Positions 24,401 to 37,365 of a stretch of 64,000 nucleotides of DNA are shown piece after piece. Positions within the stretch are counted from its first letter, which is position 1; each line of letters starts with the position of its first letter. A model generated the notes under the pieces. The model did not search any database and was not told the DNA's origin. It saw only the letters and a list, made by a program, of their open reading frames with translations. Origin of the DNA: Hymenolepis diminuta (taxonomy: Eukaryota; Platyhelminthes; Cestoda; Cyclophyllidea; Hymenolepididae); contig CAADRB010000016.1 of the NCBI GenBank assembly GCA_900708905.1, positions 1,987,285 to 2,051,284 on the forward strand, read 5' to 3'. The position numbers were made by a program, and so were the translations under genes.

Positions 24401-27400
24401 ATAACCAGTCATATAGAAATTTCTTGAACAGATTAAAATGCGTTAATACAAGTTTGACCATTTGGGATAATGTGAAGATCAAAGCACTTTCGTATAAGAT
24501 AATATTAATAAGTAAAAAGGCCAACCGAGAAGAACTAAGAACCTCAAAATTCAACAATCTTGCTAAAACCGAATTAAATGACATGGAGAAGGTTCGAACA
24601 CTTTTGGGATGGTGTTGAACAAAAGCACACGCAGCCTGGATCACAGTGCATTACATTCTAGTGATTACTACAAAAGTAAGCACTCGATTAACATTAAAAG
24701 CACACAAAAAAGGAAACAGAATACTATCGTTTAGCCCACTGTGCGAAGTTAGACGTCACTGATTAGATACCCATCGGTGAACATCTAGTGAGTGAAATGT
24801 TCGACTGCTCTGGCTGAGTTAGGCTAATAAAGGAGGTGGTAGAATTCGAGTTTTCCCCCGAGGAGGCTCCATTTTACCGGAGATGCATTCTGGAAAAAGT
24901 GCCATGCTAAATGGGCTCTGGAGTTACTTTAGCGCATAAAATAGGTAAACATTGCGAGACAATTCAAGTAGAAATCACAATGAATATGCTTGAATGAATT
25001 TATCTAAAGTAGAAAGATAAGAGTAATTATTTACAACGCCAATCAAGTGAAAAATGGCAGTGAAATGAATCATTTATAAGCATACTTAGTTACCATTTAC
25101 TTTGTTTATGAAATGGTGAAATTATTTTAACTTGAAGGCATCTCAGTCAATTCGTAGAGAAGTAATGTGCCAAGTTTGACCACTTCTCTTTAACTAAGAG
25201 AGGCGAAATTGAGAGTCGTGTTCGTGTGGGTACTCATTCCAAACTCGGCTACTGAATTATCAACATTATTTCTAGCGGTCTTTAGACAAATAACAAACTA
25301 CTCATTAAGGCTAGAAATGATAGAGATAAATTTAAGTACTTCAGCCCCACCGACCAAAGTTTAGCACGTTCTTAAAATATCATTTGATCAAAAAATTACG
25401 AGGGACAATTTAAGGCGCAAAAGCTAAACTGACCTTTTTCAAAAGCAATTTTCAAGTCGCTAATTTCAGCCTTAGAGATACCACCAAGAATTTCGTTGAT
25501 AACTCGCTCCTTGGTACCGAGTCCCTTCATGGCCTTATAGAGTGCTTCTGCCATTATTTGAGCAGGCGACTGAATTAATATTTGACAAAATTCTCCAAAT
25601 TTCCCGCTTAGATCGCTTTTCAACGCTGCGTCGAGAGTCTAGGGAAAGAATATTATCATATTAATACAAAAAGAGATAAATAAACAAAAATAATCTGTAT
25701 TTGTGACTTTGAGTAATGTCTCATCGAACATTCCTTACATCGAGAAAAATCTTGCAAAGTATTTTATTGGCGCACCATACCCAAAGATATAAGTAATTAT
25801 ATTAACTAATTTCATATTTAAATTACAATTAATACTCAGAGAATGCTGAAATAGTCAAATACAACTATTTAGTTGTGTTAATAAATCAATGGCACAGCGG
25901 TAAACGTACAGGTCTGCTAGAGCAGAACTCACGCCCACTGGTGCATATCCAATAGTGAGGATAACCCACTGTTCTAGTTAATTATGGTCAATAGGAGTGA
26001 CAGATTTTGAATTTCTCCTCAAAGTAAAATTTGTTTGAATAACCTCAAACAATAATTATTTAAAAAGCGAAACTATACAACAGTGGACATTCGCAAGCAG
26101 TACCAGTCTTAATCGAATATTAAATTTTAGACCGCATTCCTTTCTAGAAATAAGCGGCAATTTTCTTCGTTTAAATTTTGCAATGGGAGCATGCTTAAAT
26201 AATATCTAAATTTTAAAATTAAATGCATATCAAGCACAAAATAAAACGAAAGGAAGAATTTCAAGTAGATGAGGGCTGGTGTCTTTTAGACAAACCTTGC
26301 TTGAGATTGAAGGATAGGCATCTCGAATGGCCATTCTTTCATACGTTGTTCGGCGGCCAAGAATGCTGAGAATGGCGTTCTCGTTCGTTCCTGTAAACAT
26401 AATAAAAATATGCTGTCAAGAAAAAATTTGATTATAGAAATGAAAACATACGCGAATAACAAAAGACTCAGGGAACCAAACGCCGAATTTTTTCACTAGA
26501 CAAAGTGTCCACAAAAGACAAAAGACAGTGCTCTGTCATGTTCTTCTAATGAGGGCATTGTTGTGCATTCGGGACATACTGACTAAGTTGGTCTCGAACG
26601 CTGGAAATTTGCAAGAACGAGACTATTTTGCCGATTTGATATCATGTTTGATCTCAGTTCTAAGGTATACCTTGAAGAAGACATTTAAAGCAAACATACC
26701 CTATCGTGACTTTATATGTACTTTAATAGTACAAACTGAACCGAGGTAAAACAATTTCATGGAGATATTCAAATTCAGTCTCTCACATATATTGCAAGAG
26801 CTTTTTGCAAAATTAACATACCCTCCATACCCTGTAGAAAACCACAACCAAATTTCCGACAATAGAGCACAACAGATAGTGGTAGATCAATAAAGGGTCA
26901 AAACATTAAAACCCAACAACGTATTAATGTCTACTTTAAAGAAATGATATTAATTTTGTAATCTAATTAATTTCTACATGTTTAAACAACAAACAAAATA
27001 CCGAAGATTTGGTTTATAATAATTATCCTATTTAAATAAAGAGCTTTAGGGAATTCTAACTCATATTAGAGTCTAGAAGCATTGTGATAAAATGAAAAGT
27101 ATATATGGATTAAACAAACATCACGTTATTTCTCCTATATTTATCCAGTTCTTCTCATTTCTTCAGTTTTCTGGCAATTAATAAGATGTTGTCTTGGTCA
27201 TTTGGTGATTAATAAACCGTCATCAAAAAGGCGTTAGATTTGGCTATGATAAATTGCAAAGTTTGTTTTGATGAACAGCTGCAGCAATGTTTTTTTTAAA
27301 AATACATCAGTGAAAACGTGAGAAAAATTACCAAGTCCTTTCATCGCCTTTTTCAGATGTTCAGCATCAGCAGTTGGAGAAAATCCAGGTGTTGGTGAGA

Positions 27401-27641
27401 TCGTTGGTTTGTACTTCTCACCATCTGGTGCAAAGAGATGAATCAGAGGACGAGCGTACTGCCTGAAAATCGAAAAGAACTCCTCGCATTTTGTCCCCGA
27501 TTAGGTACTATTAAATCCTACTTCATCATCTTAAAATTCGACTCAGCAAGCTTTCAATAATGGAAATAACTACGACAGTAAATGTAAAACGAGGACTATT
27601 CTATTCAGATCCACTTTGAAATGTCAAAAAGGAACCTACAT
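21403..27641 (-). CDS. annexin 1 of the tandem cluster
   Basis: Nine coding exons: 27641-27640, 27462-27332, 26390-26296, 25638-25434, 24359-24155, 23668-23578, 22832-22757, 22673-22561 and 21525-21403 (1041 bp, 346 aa). The start codon is split: exon 1 ends AT and exon 2 begins G. The N-terminus (MQYARPLIHLF) leads into four annexin repeats of about 70 residues. Type II Ca2+ loops are visible in repeats 1, 2 and 4 (MKGLGT, MKGLGT and MKGAGT, each with the downstream acidic residue, e.g. GDTSGDY in repeat 4). Repeat 3 has the usual loop variant around GEGHVGT. The length and four-repeat layout equal the invertebrate annexin B family. The expected function is Ca2+-dependent phospholipid binding in membrane trafficking or the tegument. 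The next gene upstream is its paralogue, annexin 2. Confidence 0.93.
23113..23453 (+). repeat. dispersed repeat, copy 1 (in annexin 1 intron)
   Basis: About 340 bp alignable, with divergence, along its length to 55408-55763. Shared landmarks are GGGAAGTGCGA, CCAATCAGC, AGAGGACTC and CCGCTACA in the same order. No coding capacity. Its identity is unknown; it is probably a non-autonomous transposable element. Confidence 0.6.
25889..25963 (+). other. tRNA-like sequence (pseudo-tRNA or SINE head)
   Basis: TGGCACAGCGG matches the polymerase III A box. TCTGC-TAGA-GCAGA forms an anticodon-arm-like hairpin. GGTGCATATCC sits where a B box would be but matches only 8 of 11 positions. No acceptor stem closes, so this is not a functional tRNA gene. 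It lies in annexin 1 intron 3. Confidence 0.35.
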
Positions 27642-27735
27642 TTGCGTATTTGGCTAGCTAAATGAAATGGCTGGCTATGCGTTGGTCTTAATCAGAAGGG
27701 TGAATGATTGGTCTGCCGGTTTAACCAATGAAAAG
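27642..27735 (-). promoter_or_regulatory. annexin 1 proximal promoter / 5' UTR
   Basis: Just upstream of the split ATG. In + strand terms, ATTGG at 27707 and CCAAT at 27725 form a pair with 18-bp spacing. The same pair with the same spacing occurs 66-74 bp upstream of the split ATG in both annexins 1 and 2. AAATGAAAT nearer the start is also shared. NF-Y binding is the usual reading of such boxes. Confidence 0.55.
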
Positions 27736-30353
27736 TTAACCATTGATGACTTTTAGATGTAACCATCGCACAGGCTTAATAGACTTGAATAACAAATTGG
27801 CTCACACTGGTAATGGCCTTGAAAGATGTAAAATGTTTATGGCAGCTGATTTTGCGTATTTTCGTATTAATTGAATGAACTTTAAAACATGATACTCTAG
27901 CCTTGCCGATATTGTGTTTGAATTTAAACATTTCCTCGTATTGAAAATATTTGGGTTAAAAATGATATTAAAAATAAAAATTAAAAATGAAATATGCTAG
28001 TTTGACTCCGAGATGCATGCATTGCAATGCTGCATTTAATGGGGAGAGAGGAAAATATAATCTTAATAATTGTAGAGCTTGATTTGCCAACGGTATCCTT
28101 CTACAATTAGAGCCCTATTTGATTGAAATGTTTTAAGACGCTTAGGTTGGATATGGCTCCGTTTTGAAGGCCTCTGGGTGGCACATGCGCTGAATATCAG
28201 TTTCCGTGACCGAAAACTTACATATCTATATATTCTCTTCGTTGAAAATTTCTGAATCCAGAATCTGGATTTGAACAAATTAAAAGATCTGTAGCTGGCG
28301 CAATCCTTAGCAGACTTAGAAGACTTACTTAGCACAAGCTAAGACTTGTAACTGGTACAAATCACGTTTGAATAAAGTTTCCTAGACACCATAATTTAGT
28401 TTGATTTTAAAAATCTTGTTGTCCAAAAGATTTATTTAGGAGATTGTCTACAACTCCCGCGTTATACCTAAAACATTTATTTTATCCAACCAGAGCTATT
28501 CATACGCATGCACAGTTTAAACAAAGTGTTTCCGTATACCATTTCATTAAAAATTATGTAATTTTACGGCTTAGCTCGTATCAACTAACTATCTTGAATA
28601 TTAGACAAGATTGTCTTGCAAACCACAAAATTAATGTACCTGGTCAGTAAGCAATGAAAGTAGTGGACACGAACTTATTCATGTGACAAATCGAGAAATT
28701 TGAATCTTGACAAACTATATCCACCAATAAATTTTTAATTAATTAAGTATAATCAATATACTCCATTGATTAATTTTTAACGCTGAAATTTTAAGCAATA
28801 TATGTTTAAATCATTTTTAACAAATAATTTTTTAAATAAATATAAATTATAAATAATCTAAATTTTATAAATTTTAAATGCCACTAAATAAATTGGATAT
28901 TAATTTTAGCTGCTGACATTGTCCAAATCTCGATTGTAGAGCTACCTTAGGAGCTAGCCAAGTTATACTTCATATCTCCTCATATGACTGCTATAATACC
29001 AGTTAAAAATTCCAAAATATTCATAGAATAGTAGTATAGGAAAAAGAGAAGACGAATTTTAAGAATCGGACGCTTTCTATATAAAAATTCGTTAGTGCGA
29101 ATAAACAATTTAACAATACATTATTTCCAATATAAAAGAGAAGAAAAATATATAACCAAATGTTAATGTCGTCAAGGAAAATGTCTAATAATTTTCAATT
29201 TTTTCTTGACAATAACAAATGTCAATAGTTTAACAGAATACAAACATCATTCCCAGATAAGAAGACCAAGAATTAAGTGGGAAGACGTGTTTAGTGGAAG
29301 ACTGGAAACGAATAAGAGGGGGAAAGGAGGAAGGATTACAAAGAGGAATTGGGAGGAAAGAGAAGGCGCGAAGTAAAGTACCGTAAGACGGTTGACAGAT
29401 TTTGCAGACTTGGTTGGTTGATAAGTGACTAGCAATTAAGGCGGATGTATGAGTTAGTAGGTATGCAATATGTGGAGAAACAGCGCAGAAATATGAGTCA
29501 GAGCTCGCAGATTCTATAAATGCCACTCCAAAAATGGGAGTGGCATCACCGCCCATTTTTTAAAACGAACAATTTCTTTCTTAGAGTAATTTAAAAATGA
29601 CATTTTGAAGTGCCTAATGAGGAAAGTACAGATTAATGCATATTCTCAGTTGGGAAAACCGATATCCATGAAAGTTTTTTGCACAAACAACATCGAAAGA
29701 AAACCCTCAGACTAAGTGCTCCCGAGTATCTCAATGCAGGAAGGTCTAAAGAACAATTAAGTAGTAATGGCAATTCTGAATCATTGTTTTGCAAGGGTAA
29801 GCTCCCAATTTTTGATTTCTCGAGCCTCATTAAATGTAAGTGAAGTGATCTGAATTCAGCAATTTATTACGGACTTGGTGACATTGTTTCTAAGTTTACC
29901 CACTTTTATTTCACACCCTGCCCTATCATGTCAATGTGATGACCTAATTACCCTGTTGCCATCTTGTGTGCTGTATTCCTGCACCTGAAACCCCACTACA
30001 CCGACACGCTATGTATCCTTTGTGATTCCTTACAGTGATTTTACTCTTATTCACCACTGCCTTGGGAATATAATCCCTGCCTGCCTAACTACTTTCATGA
30101 CTGGCTAACTGGCTGCTAACTGCGTGACTGCCTGTCGGTCTCCGTATTTTAAAAGTTATTTCTGCATAATACATAATATTCGCCAGCATCGTTGTTGCAT
30201 TCTTGTGGATTATGCTATTCAATACATTCTTGTTTACACAATTCTCTAGACTTTTGTTCCATTGGTTTGGTACTGTATAATTTCCATATTACTACTGGTA
30301 AGCTTTTAGCAGTAAACTACAATTGGTATCACGAATAGTTCGATCTCAGATAT
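27736..30353. other. intergenic between annexin 1 and annexin 2
   Basis: No gene seen. About 28.72-28.89 kb is almost pure A+T. A dispersed repeat lies at 29.23-29.55 kb. A 90-codon Ser/Arg-rich open frame at 28063-28335 (minus) has no recognisable motif and is not called. Confidence 0.4.
29228..29546. repeat. dispersed purine-rich repeat, copy 1
   Basis: Alignable, with divergence, to 47180-47455. Shared landmarks in order: AGAATAC, GACCA, GAATAA followed by AGGGGGAA, and GATATGAGTCAG-like near the end. The frames on the minus strand both end SSxLxxxxVFC. It finishes here in a perfect 10-bp hairpin (29520-29529 with 29537-29546). Confidence 0.5.
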
Positions 30354-30675
30354 TGCTATAGCCAGCAGATGTCTATCGACACATGGCGATTAGAAATGAT
30401 TAACTGGCGATAAGATGCCCACTGTAGTGTCCATAGGTAGTTCCCGCTGCGTTTTTGCGTGTTTGAACATAGATACCTAAACGAGTATCTATCATCACTC
30501 CGATACTCCGACGACGAGACATGACTGACGTCTAACGAAGAAATGTTTTTTATATAAACCTAATTTACTCATTAATAAATTGGGGTGGCTTGCCTGCCAC
30601 CTCCAAACTGATCTGGCGACATGAGTGACTTGACTTATTCCATCTATTCGATCAATGTGGCCCCGATAAGTCCAA
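30354..30675 (+). mobile_element. solo-type LTR with primer-binding site, second copy
   Basis: Matches 6098-6410 through the LTR (30354-30613), the primer-binding site (TGGCGACATGAGTGAC at 30614) and about 50 bases beyond, then diverges. No interior or second LTR remains. It lies about 230 bp downstream of the annexin 2 stop codon, in antisense to that gene. Confidence 0.7.
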
Positions 30676-30902
30676 CATTATTATTGATATAATTCAAAAT
30701 ATTACAGTAATCTTGGAAATCACGCATCCTCATTTTCAAAGCATGTTTAGATAAGATAAAGATATATATTATTATATATGATAAATATAAATTAAAGTAA
30801 ATTTCACACAACAAAGAAGACATAAAATGAAAACAAAAAGTCAAAATAAGACATTATTGAGAAATAAGAAATGGAACAAATGAATAACCTCCAAAATTGA
30901 AT

Positions 30903-33900
30903 TTAATCTCGGATGAGTTCCAAGCAGAGAGATTTATAGTCTCCGATGGTATCTCCTTTGATACTATCTTCCAGACTTTCTCCATAAAGCTCAATATATT
31001 TGTCCTTGATTGAACCCAAATCCGTCTAAAAGGTAGATAATAAGTTTTAATGTATCCAATAAGACACAGTGGAGGATAAACTAATAATGGCTACGTAGTC
31101 GTCCCTGTTCCTAGGTAGCTCATTAACATTCGTGTCAGCACGACAAAGGCAAATAGTTAGAAGGCATTACCGCTAGTTAAAACTATTAGCTATCTCAGCT
31201 TCATTATGTTAAAATCATGTCAGATCATTCTAATTTCTCAACATTTGGAATAATAAATGAAGTGAAGTAGCGGGGTCAATAAGGAGTGGATATAGTGGGC
31301 AATAATTAACTTAGCAATCCAAATGGAGAAGCGTGGATCTTGAATTTTGGAATGCGAACTAATCATTAGGTGAATATTCTCAAATCCCATTTCAAGTCAT
31401 TATCCACTTATTTTTGATGTCCTTCTCTTTATAATATTTATTGAACTTGCTGTCAAATTATTTACCTTCCTGTGGGTTATAATAGTACAGTAATCATCAC
31501 TAATCGGAAAGCATTTACCTCTGTGGCAATTAGTCAGTGTGTTCTTGCTAATTCTGTCTATTTCACAAAAGTATTTTATGGCAAACCATTCTCAAATCAT
31601 TCGATAATAAACTACCGACGTACAAATAGATTATACAAATGGTCCAAATATATTAGAATATGGTTATTTTGTTTAATCCCAGAGTCTGTGATTCAAGCCC
31701 TCGTGTTTCTCTGATACCAGAAAGTCTCGAAATGCTCGAAGCGTATTTAAAGATATTTATTTGAATGCACCATTTTTAGCGACTGAGTAGCATGTCACGT
31801 AATTTTAATAAGTCATAATTTGATAAGCATTGTTTGTTTAACTTACATCGGCTCTTAAGGCCAGCGTTCGTTGCAAAGTCGCATCTCTTGTTCCAAACCC
31901 TTTCATGGAGAAGTTCAGAAGTTCCGCAAAGAGAGCTGCCCGATCGGTGGCATATCGAACTGTAAAAGTAAACATTCTAAAGGAATGATTCGAAAAAAAA
32001 ATAAATAAAGCGTTATGCCTGGAAACTATTGTAAAAAACGTGAATTAAATAAGTATTTTTTTAGGGAACATCTTACAGAGAAGGCTAGTTAATTTGAAAG
32101 GGCATCCGGTCTACTAAATGTATGAACTATGGGATAAAGGACCAGGAAGCATTGAAAGGTACAGAGGCATGCAGACGAGTATACCTCGGCATGCTGGCTT
32201 CCGTGTTAATCTACGCTCTGCGAGCGTATTTCCATACTGACTGGCAACATCTATTTCCAATCCTTCAGTAGCAACGTGGTAACTTACACTATTATAAATT
32301 TATATCTACAAACGTGTCTGCTAACAGACTTGCACCTCTAGAGACGGAAGTGGTTGCAGAACCCGATCTTTTAAAATTTTTCAATTGAAATGTATATATT
32401 CTCCTATGAAATGTAAATCCTAACGCCCATCTGATGATGTTTTATCGGTCGCTCATCAGCGAACAAAGAACACGATGTCTGCAACTCTTCCCATTCTAGA
32501 AAGGGTGGTGTAATCCTGTTAGCTCTAAGAAGGGTCTTTAGTTGCACGGGGGGCTATCTAAGCCTAATCCGGAATAGTTCTCAGTAGCTTTACCGACACG
32601 ATTACGGCTAAATACATTGAAAAACGTTAACCTTTGCTGCAACATAAAAACATCTAGTGCGTTTATCAACTCATTTGCTCTCAAAGCTAAGCTAAAGCTT
32701 GACATCTCGATTTGTGAAGACAGTTGAGACAAAGAAATATCAATGCAATTTGATCTATGCACACTCCCCTTACTTCGCGAGCTAAATCTTCACAGTTTCA
32801 CATTCTCCTCCCCTCAAATCACGTTATAGAAAAATTTAATTTTGTCTCTTAAAATTAAAACTCTTACCAAATCAAATTGGCAAACTTTAAAATAAAAAAA
32901 TACCTTTGAAAGTAAGAAAATCTTTGAAATCTCGCGAAGTCTCCTTTCTGATAGCATCAACCAGAGACTTTCCGTACTTCTAAAATAACAAAGAAATAGA
33001 ACCGAAAATAATAAAATAGATAGCAAAGTCCTAATCATATAATTGAATTTCTGACTTTGTTTTACTATGTATTTCAAAGTTAACGGGAATGGGTACGACA
33101 TATAGGTAGAAAATGACATTTTTGAATGGATGTTTTGCTCACAAATAAGATTAAAATTAGCAGATGTGCAGAATTTTAGAAAAGGGAGTCACCTTTATGT
33201 AGGCCTCATTTGTAGCATTTAGTTGTATGACTGAACGGTTGATGATAGGACGCATAAAACGACTCTCCTTTGTGCCCATTCGCCTAAAATGATAAAAGGA
33301 CGAGCTAATTTTCGTCCTTAGGGAGAACAGAGATAAAGTTTACCCTAAATTTTCGAGTTTAAACCGAAAGTTTTTATTATAATATGCCCTTACGAATAAC
33401 AGCAAAAATATATTTATATTAATAGTAAATAATAATGACTTTCATGAGAAGAAGACGATCGATCTGAGCAATAGGTTTAACATCGCACTGCTTTGATTTT
33501 ATTGTCAATGCTGCATCTTACAAAAAGTTTAAAAAAGATGAAATAAAAATATTTATTTTTGAAGTCAAATGTCCATGGTTTTGGATTTATAACGACATAT
33601 GTAACAAGTAAAATTGACAGACACAGTGTCTATCTAGGGCAGAAGGATCCCAAATCGCCACTCTCTCGTTTAAAATGAGAGCGGATGAAAATTTTTCCAA
33701 CTCTACGTTTGTGAAATTACGCTTATCACATTCCTTAATAGAATTGGCAATTACACTCAAGTTGGTACCTGCTTACGAATATCCGGAATATTATTGTGAA
33801 ATCTAGCATCTGAGCATCATGTTTTCTATCTGAAGAAAACCTGCAGTAGAGGAATAATATAAATTTTACCTATTATTCAAAGTATTCAAAGCATCTTTAT

Positions 33901-36900
33901 AAATGGAAATGGCAGCTCAATGCGTTACTTTTTGAATTTCTACAAAAAAGAGCGATTTTGGTAATTCAGTGCTCACAATATTCAGTGCTTTAAGAATTTT
34001 AAATTGAGCTTAACACAATAAAATATGCTTTAGTAAGTTGATTGAGTGAAATTCTCTATTAGCATCAATCCAATCGCAAGTTCAGTTAGACTAGTAAATA
34101 GAAAATTAAATTTGATTTAAAAAGCATTAGTATCAAACTAAACTTGATTCAAACCATTATCACATACCCTTCTCCACTGTCGTAAATCTCCTTTGCATCC
34201 TGTTCAGCCAAACTAACATTCACGAATTCATTCAAATTGGATGCTGTGAGTTTCTTTAACTGTTGAGTCTCGGGTTCATCTGAATGACCTTCCAGTACCA
34301 ATAGAAGGGCATCTCGATAATCCCCATGTGTATCTCCCTTTATTGCATCTTCAAGACTTTTCCCTCCACTCACTGAAAAGAAGTAATTTTTTGCTTATTG
34401 GAAAACTGTTTGAAGCTAAACTAATCTACATCTACACGGTTTTCCTAATCTACAGCTGATTTATCAAAGTTAACGAGGGCTTGACAGACGAGGTAAGTGC
34501 ACAAGATACTGACCAGTCAGATTAAGGGTATTTCCAGGGTAATGGTTTGGAGTGCTCCCACCCATTTTTTGGGTACTTTCATATTTATAAGTTCCACATA
34601 AGCCCCTTCCTTGTTAATGCAATACGAAGAGATGGGACTTTTCATCTTCGGGCAAATTGTGCTGATTAACGGATAAAGCAGTTAAATGCAAAGGAATTTT
34701 TAAAAAATTATGCATTTTTCAAGGTATAATAGTTGTGAATAATCCCATATAAGTTCAATGCAAAATAATAATCAAACAGAGTAAAATTAACACCAAAGGA
34801 AAATGATAAAAAATGCTGAAATCAAACAAATAATTGGCTAACCTTTTTCATAGGCCTCTTTCAAGTCGCCAACCTCGCTCTTCGAGATTCCACCGATAAT
34901 TTCGTTGAGAACACGTTCCTTGGTACCAAGTCCCTTCATGGCCTTGTAGAGGGCCTCTGCCATTATTTCAGCAGGGGATTTGATTAACAAAAGACAGAAA
35001 TCCTCAAATTTTCCACTGAGATCACTTTTCAAGGCTTCTTCGAGAGTCTATCAGAAAGAAAATTTTAATTAATTTATTTATTTATTGAACTGATGTAGAA
35101 AATTGTGCAATTGCATTAATTTGCGTTTTTTAAAAGAAACAGGTACTGTAAACACTCTTCAAAATGGGTGTGGGTTCAAATATGTGGTATTAATTATTTC
35201 GTTGATTACTGGGAAATTTTTCGTGAAATACACAGCAATAAATAATATGTGAAGGAGAAAATGTTTCTTGATGTATTTCATCCACCATCGTAAGAGTTGT
35301 AATTTAAAGAAGGAGGAGGTAAATTTTCTTAAGAAGATGTTTGACAAATCCCACAGACTTCTCACAATGGAACATCTTGTTCATAAAATTCATTCCTTTA
35401 ATATTTACATTAAATGATTTATAATGATATCATTGATCGATCTCAAAAAGATGCTCTTATCTTTTGGAAGAGACAAAACTATCATGACGATATGATAAGC
35501 CACTAAATTTCCTAGACATTAAACTCTGAGTATCTCGAATGTGAACTTACTCAAAAAGCCATCGTTAAAATGAAGCGGTAAAACTGACTCTTTTTGATTA
35601 AATAACGCCGATCAGTAAGCAGTAAACATTGCAGATAAGCATTTGCCATAGTTCAAGGGATGAATCGTGAAGTTTGAAATTTGGAACGTGAAATGTCCAT
35701 CTAGTAGATATTGCGCAACCCGAGTCCAAATATCAAACGAAACTTGACTCTCCCATACATTAACTTTGCTCACTGTATCTTTTGATCACCTCATCACTAT
35801 CATTTGTTTTACTTTCTATTAAGAGATTTCAGTTGACTTCACAATGAAAATTTGCAAAATTTAGTATTATTGTGAGTAATAATAAAGGCTCCGATAAAAA
35901 ATACAAAGAAATTAGATGGAGTTAGTTGTTTATATTATGCATTAAATCCGATTATGGTTTTCCCGTTTTACATTTTCCTTCATCTTCGGCATAAATTATA
36001 ATATGAATATATTTTCGACAAACCTTGCTTGAGATGGATGGATATACTTCTCGAATGGCCATCCTTTCATGAGTTGTTCGGCGACCTAGAATTTTGACAA
36101 TAGCTTTCTCGTCCGTTCCTGCAAATGAAACAGAACACAATTGCGATTCGGACTATAAATTTGTTTAAAACTCACTTGCGACTTGAAACATAAGGACAGA
36201 GATTCATAAATTTAATTTATACAAACGAAATAAAGACTTGGAGTAATAAAATTCCTTTAATGAAATAGTATGCTAGTGACTTGTTAAATGCCAGACAGTT
36301 GCATATGAGAGATAAGTAGAGACGAAAGGTAAAGTAAGGGGCCAACCAATAGAGGAGAGATAAGTCAGTAATGCTGATTGTTTAGGCTTCCTTATTTACT
36401 CTATGAATCTGTTTTGAAAATGTTCTTTATCCAAACAGGTTGGATATGTATAAGCTGGCCAAACGTAATGAAGAAGTTTGGATCTCCACTGCTAACACAT
36501 CGAAAATTCAAATATTCATACGACTTTGTGACATGTTAGGCCTCGTCTTGAAGTCTACGTTTGAGCAAAAATTTGAACTCTGTCTTGACCTCAAACTTCT
36601 GCATTTCATTTATGCATTTATAGTGTGCATTTATCTCCATTTTCGATTGAAGGGTCAATAGATATTTGACTACATAACATCAAATGTCAAAATATTAATT
36701 ATGGATACCCAGGTCTATAGCTTAAATTACATTTTAGAATCTGATCGATTCTGAACCATGAAAGAATTAATGAAATCTATTTTAACCAAGAAGACGACCC
36801 TTTGAAATTAAAATTAACTAAAGTCTAGGTTCATTGAAAGCGAATAGAATGATACATAGAAGCAAAAAATAAAACAAGCTAGCTTTTAGGGACAGCACTA

Positions 36901-37264
36901 TATAGATGTCTTCGTGAACCCTCACCTGACAAAAGGTCAAAGTATTCTACCAAATTGCTCAGATTTCATCAAATTCAATCAAAATAGGAAACAATTTACC
37001 AATTCCTTTCATCGCCTTTTTCAAGTGTTCAGCATCAGCCGTCGGTGAAAATCCAGGAGTAGGGGTAATCGTCGCCTTATATTTTTCACCGTTTGGTGCG
37101 AAGAGATGGATCAAGGGACGAGCATGCAACCTGCAAAGCAACAAGCAAGTTTCCCTGATATTAACAAATAGTATTTAAAAAACACGTATTTAGCTACCAA
37201 GATAAGTGCAGAGCAGGAATGTTTTCCCTTTGGTACACTTAAAATGTCAAAAAGTAACCTACAT
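30903..37264 (-). CDS. annexin 2 of the tandem cluster
   Basis: Nine coding exons: 37264-37263, 37130-37000, 36118-36024, 35047-34843, 34372-34168, 33283-33193, 32979-32904, 31959-31847 and 31025-30903 (1041 bp, 346 aa). Every exon is exactly as long as its counterpart in annexin 1, and the start codon is again split AT|G. N-terminus MLHARPLIHLF. Four annexin repeats carry type II Ca2+ loops in repeats 1, 2 and 4 (MKGIGT, MKGLGT, MKGFGT); repeat 3 has GEGRMGT. It is clearly the sister of annexin 1 by tandem duplication, with many residue differences, so both copies look maintained. Function as for annexin 1: Ca2+-dependent membrane binding. No AATAAA was found close to the stop; an AATAAT lies about 50 bases downstream. 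Confidence 0.93.
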
Positions 37265-37365
37265 TTACACGGTTGGATATCCAAATGAAATAAGACTGCA
37301 TTCGTCTGTATATACCATAGAACAGTTGCGTGTTGTGATTGGTCAGTAGTTTGTGCCAATGAGAA
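37265..37365 (-). promoter_or_regulatory. annexin 2 proximal promoter / 5' UTR
   Basis: Mirrors the annexin 1 promoter: ATTGG at 37338 and CCAAT at 37356 (+ strand), 18 bp apart, and AAATGAAAT near the start. Unlike annexin 1 there is also a TATATAC on the minus strand between the CCAAT pair and the start. Confidence 0.55.
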
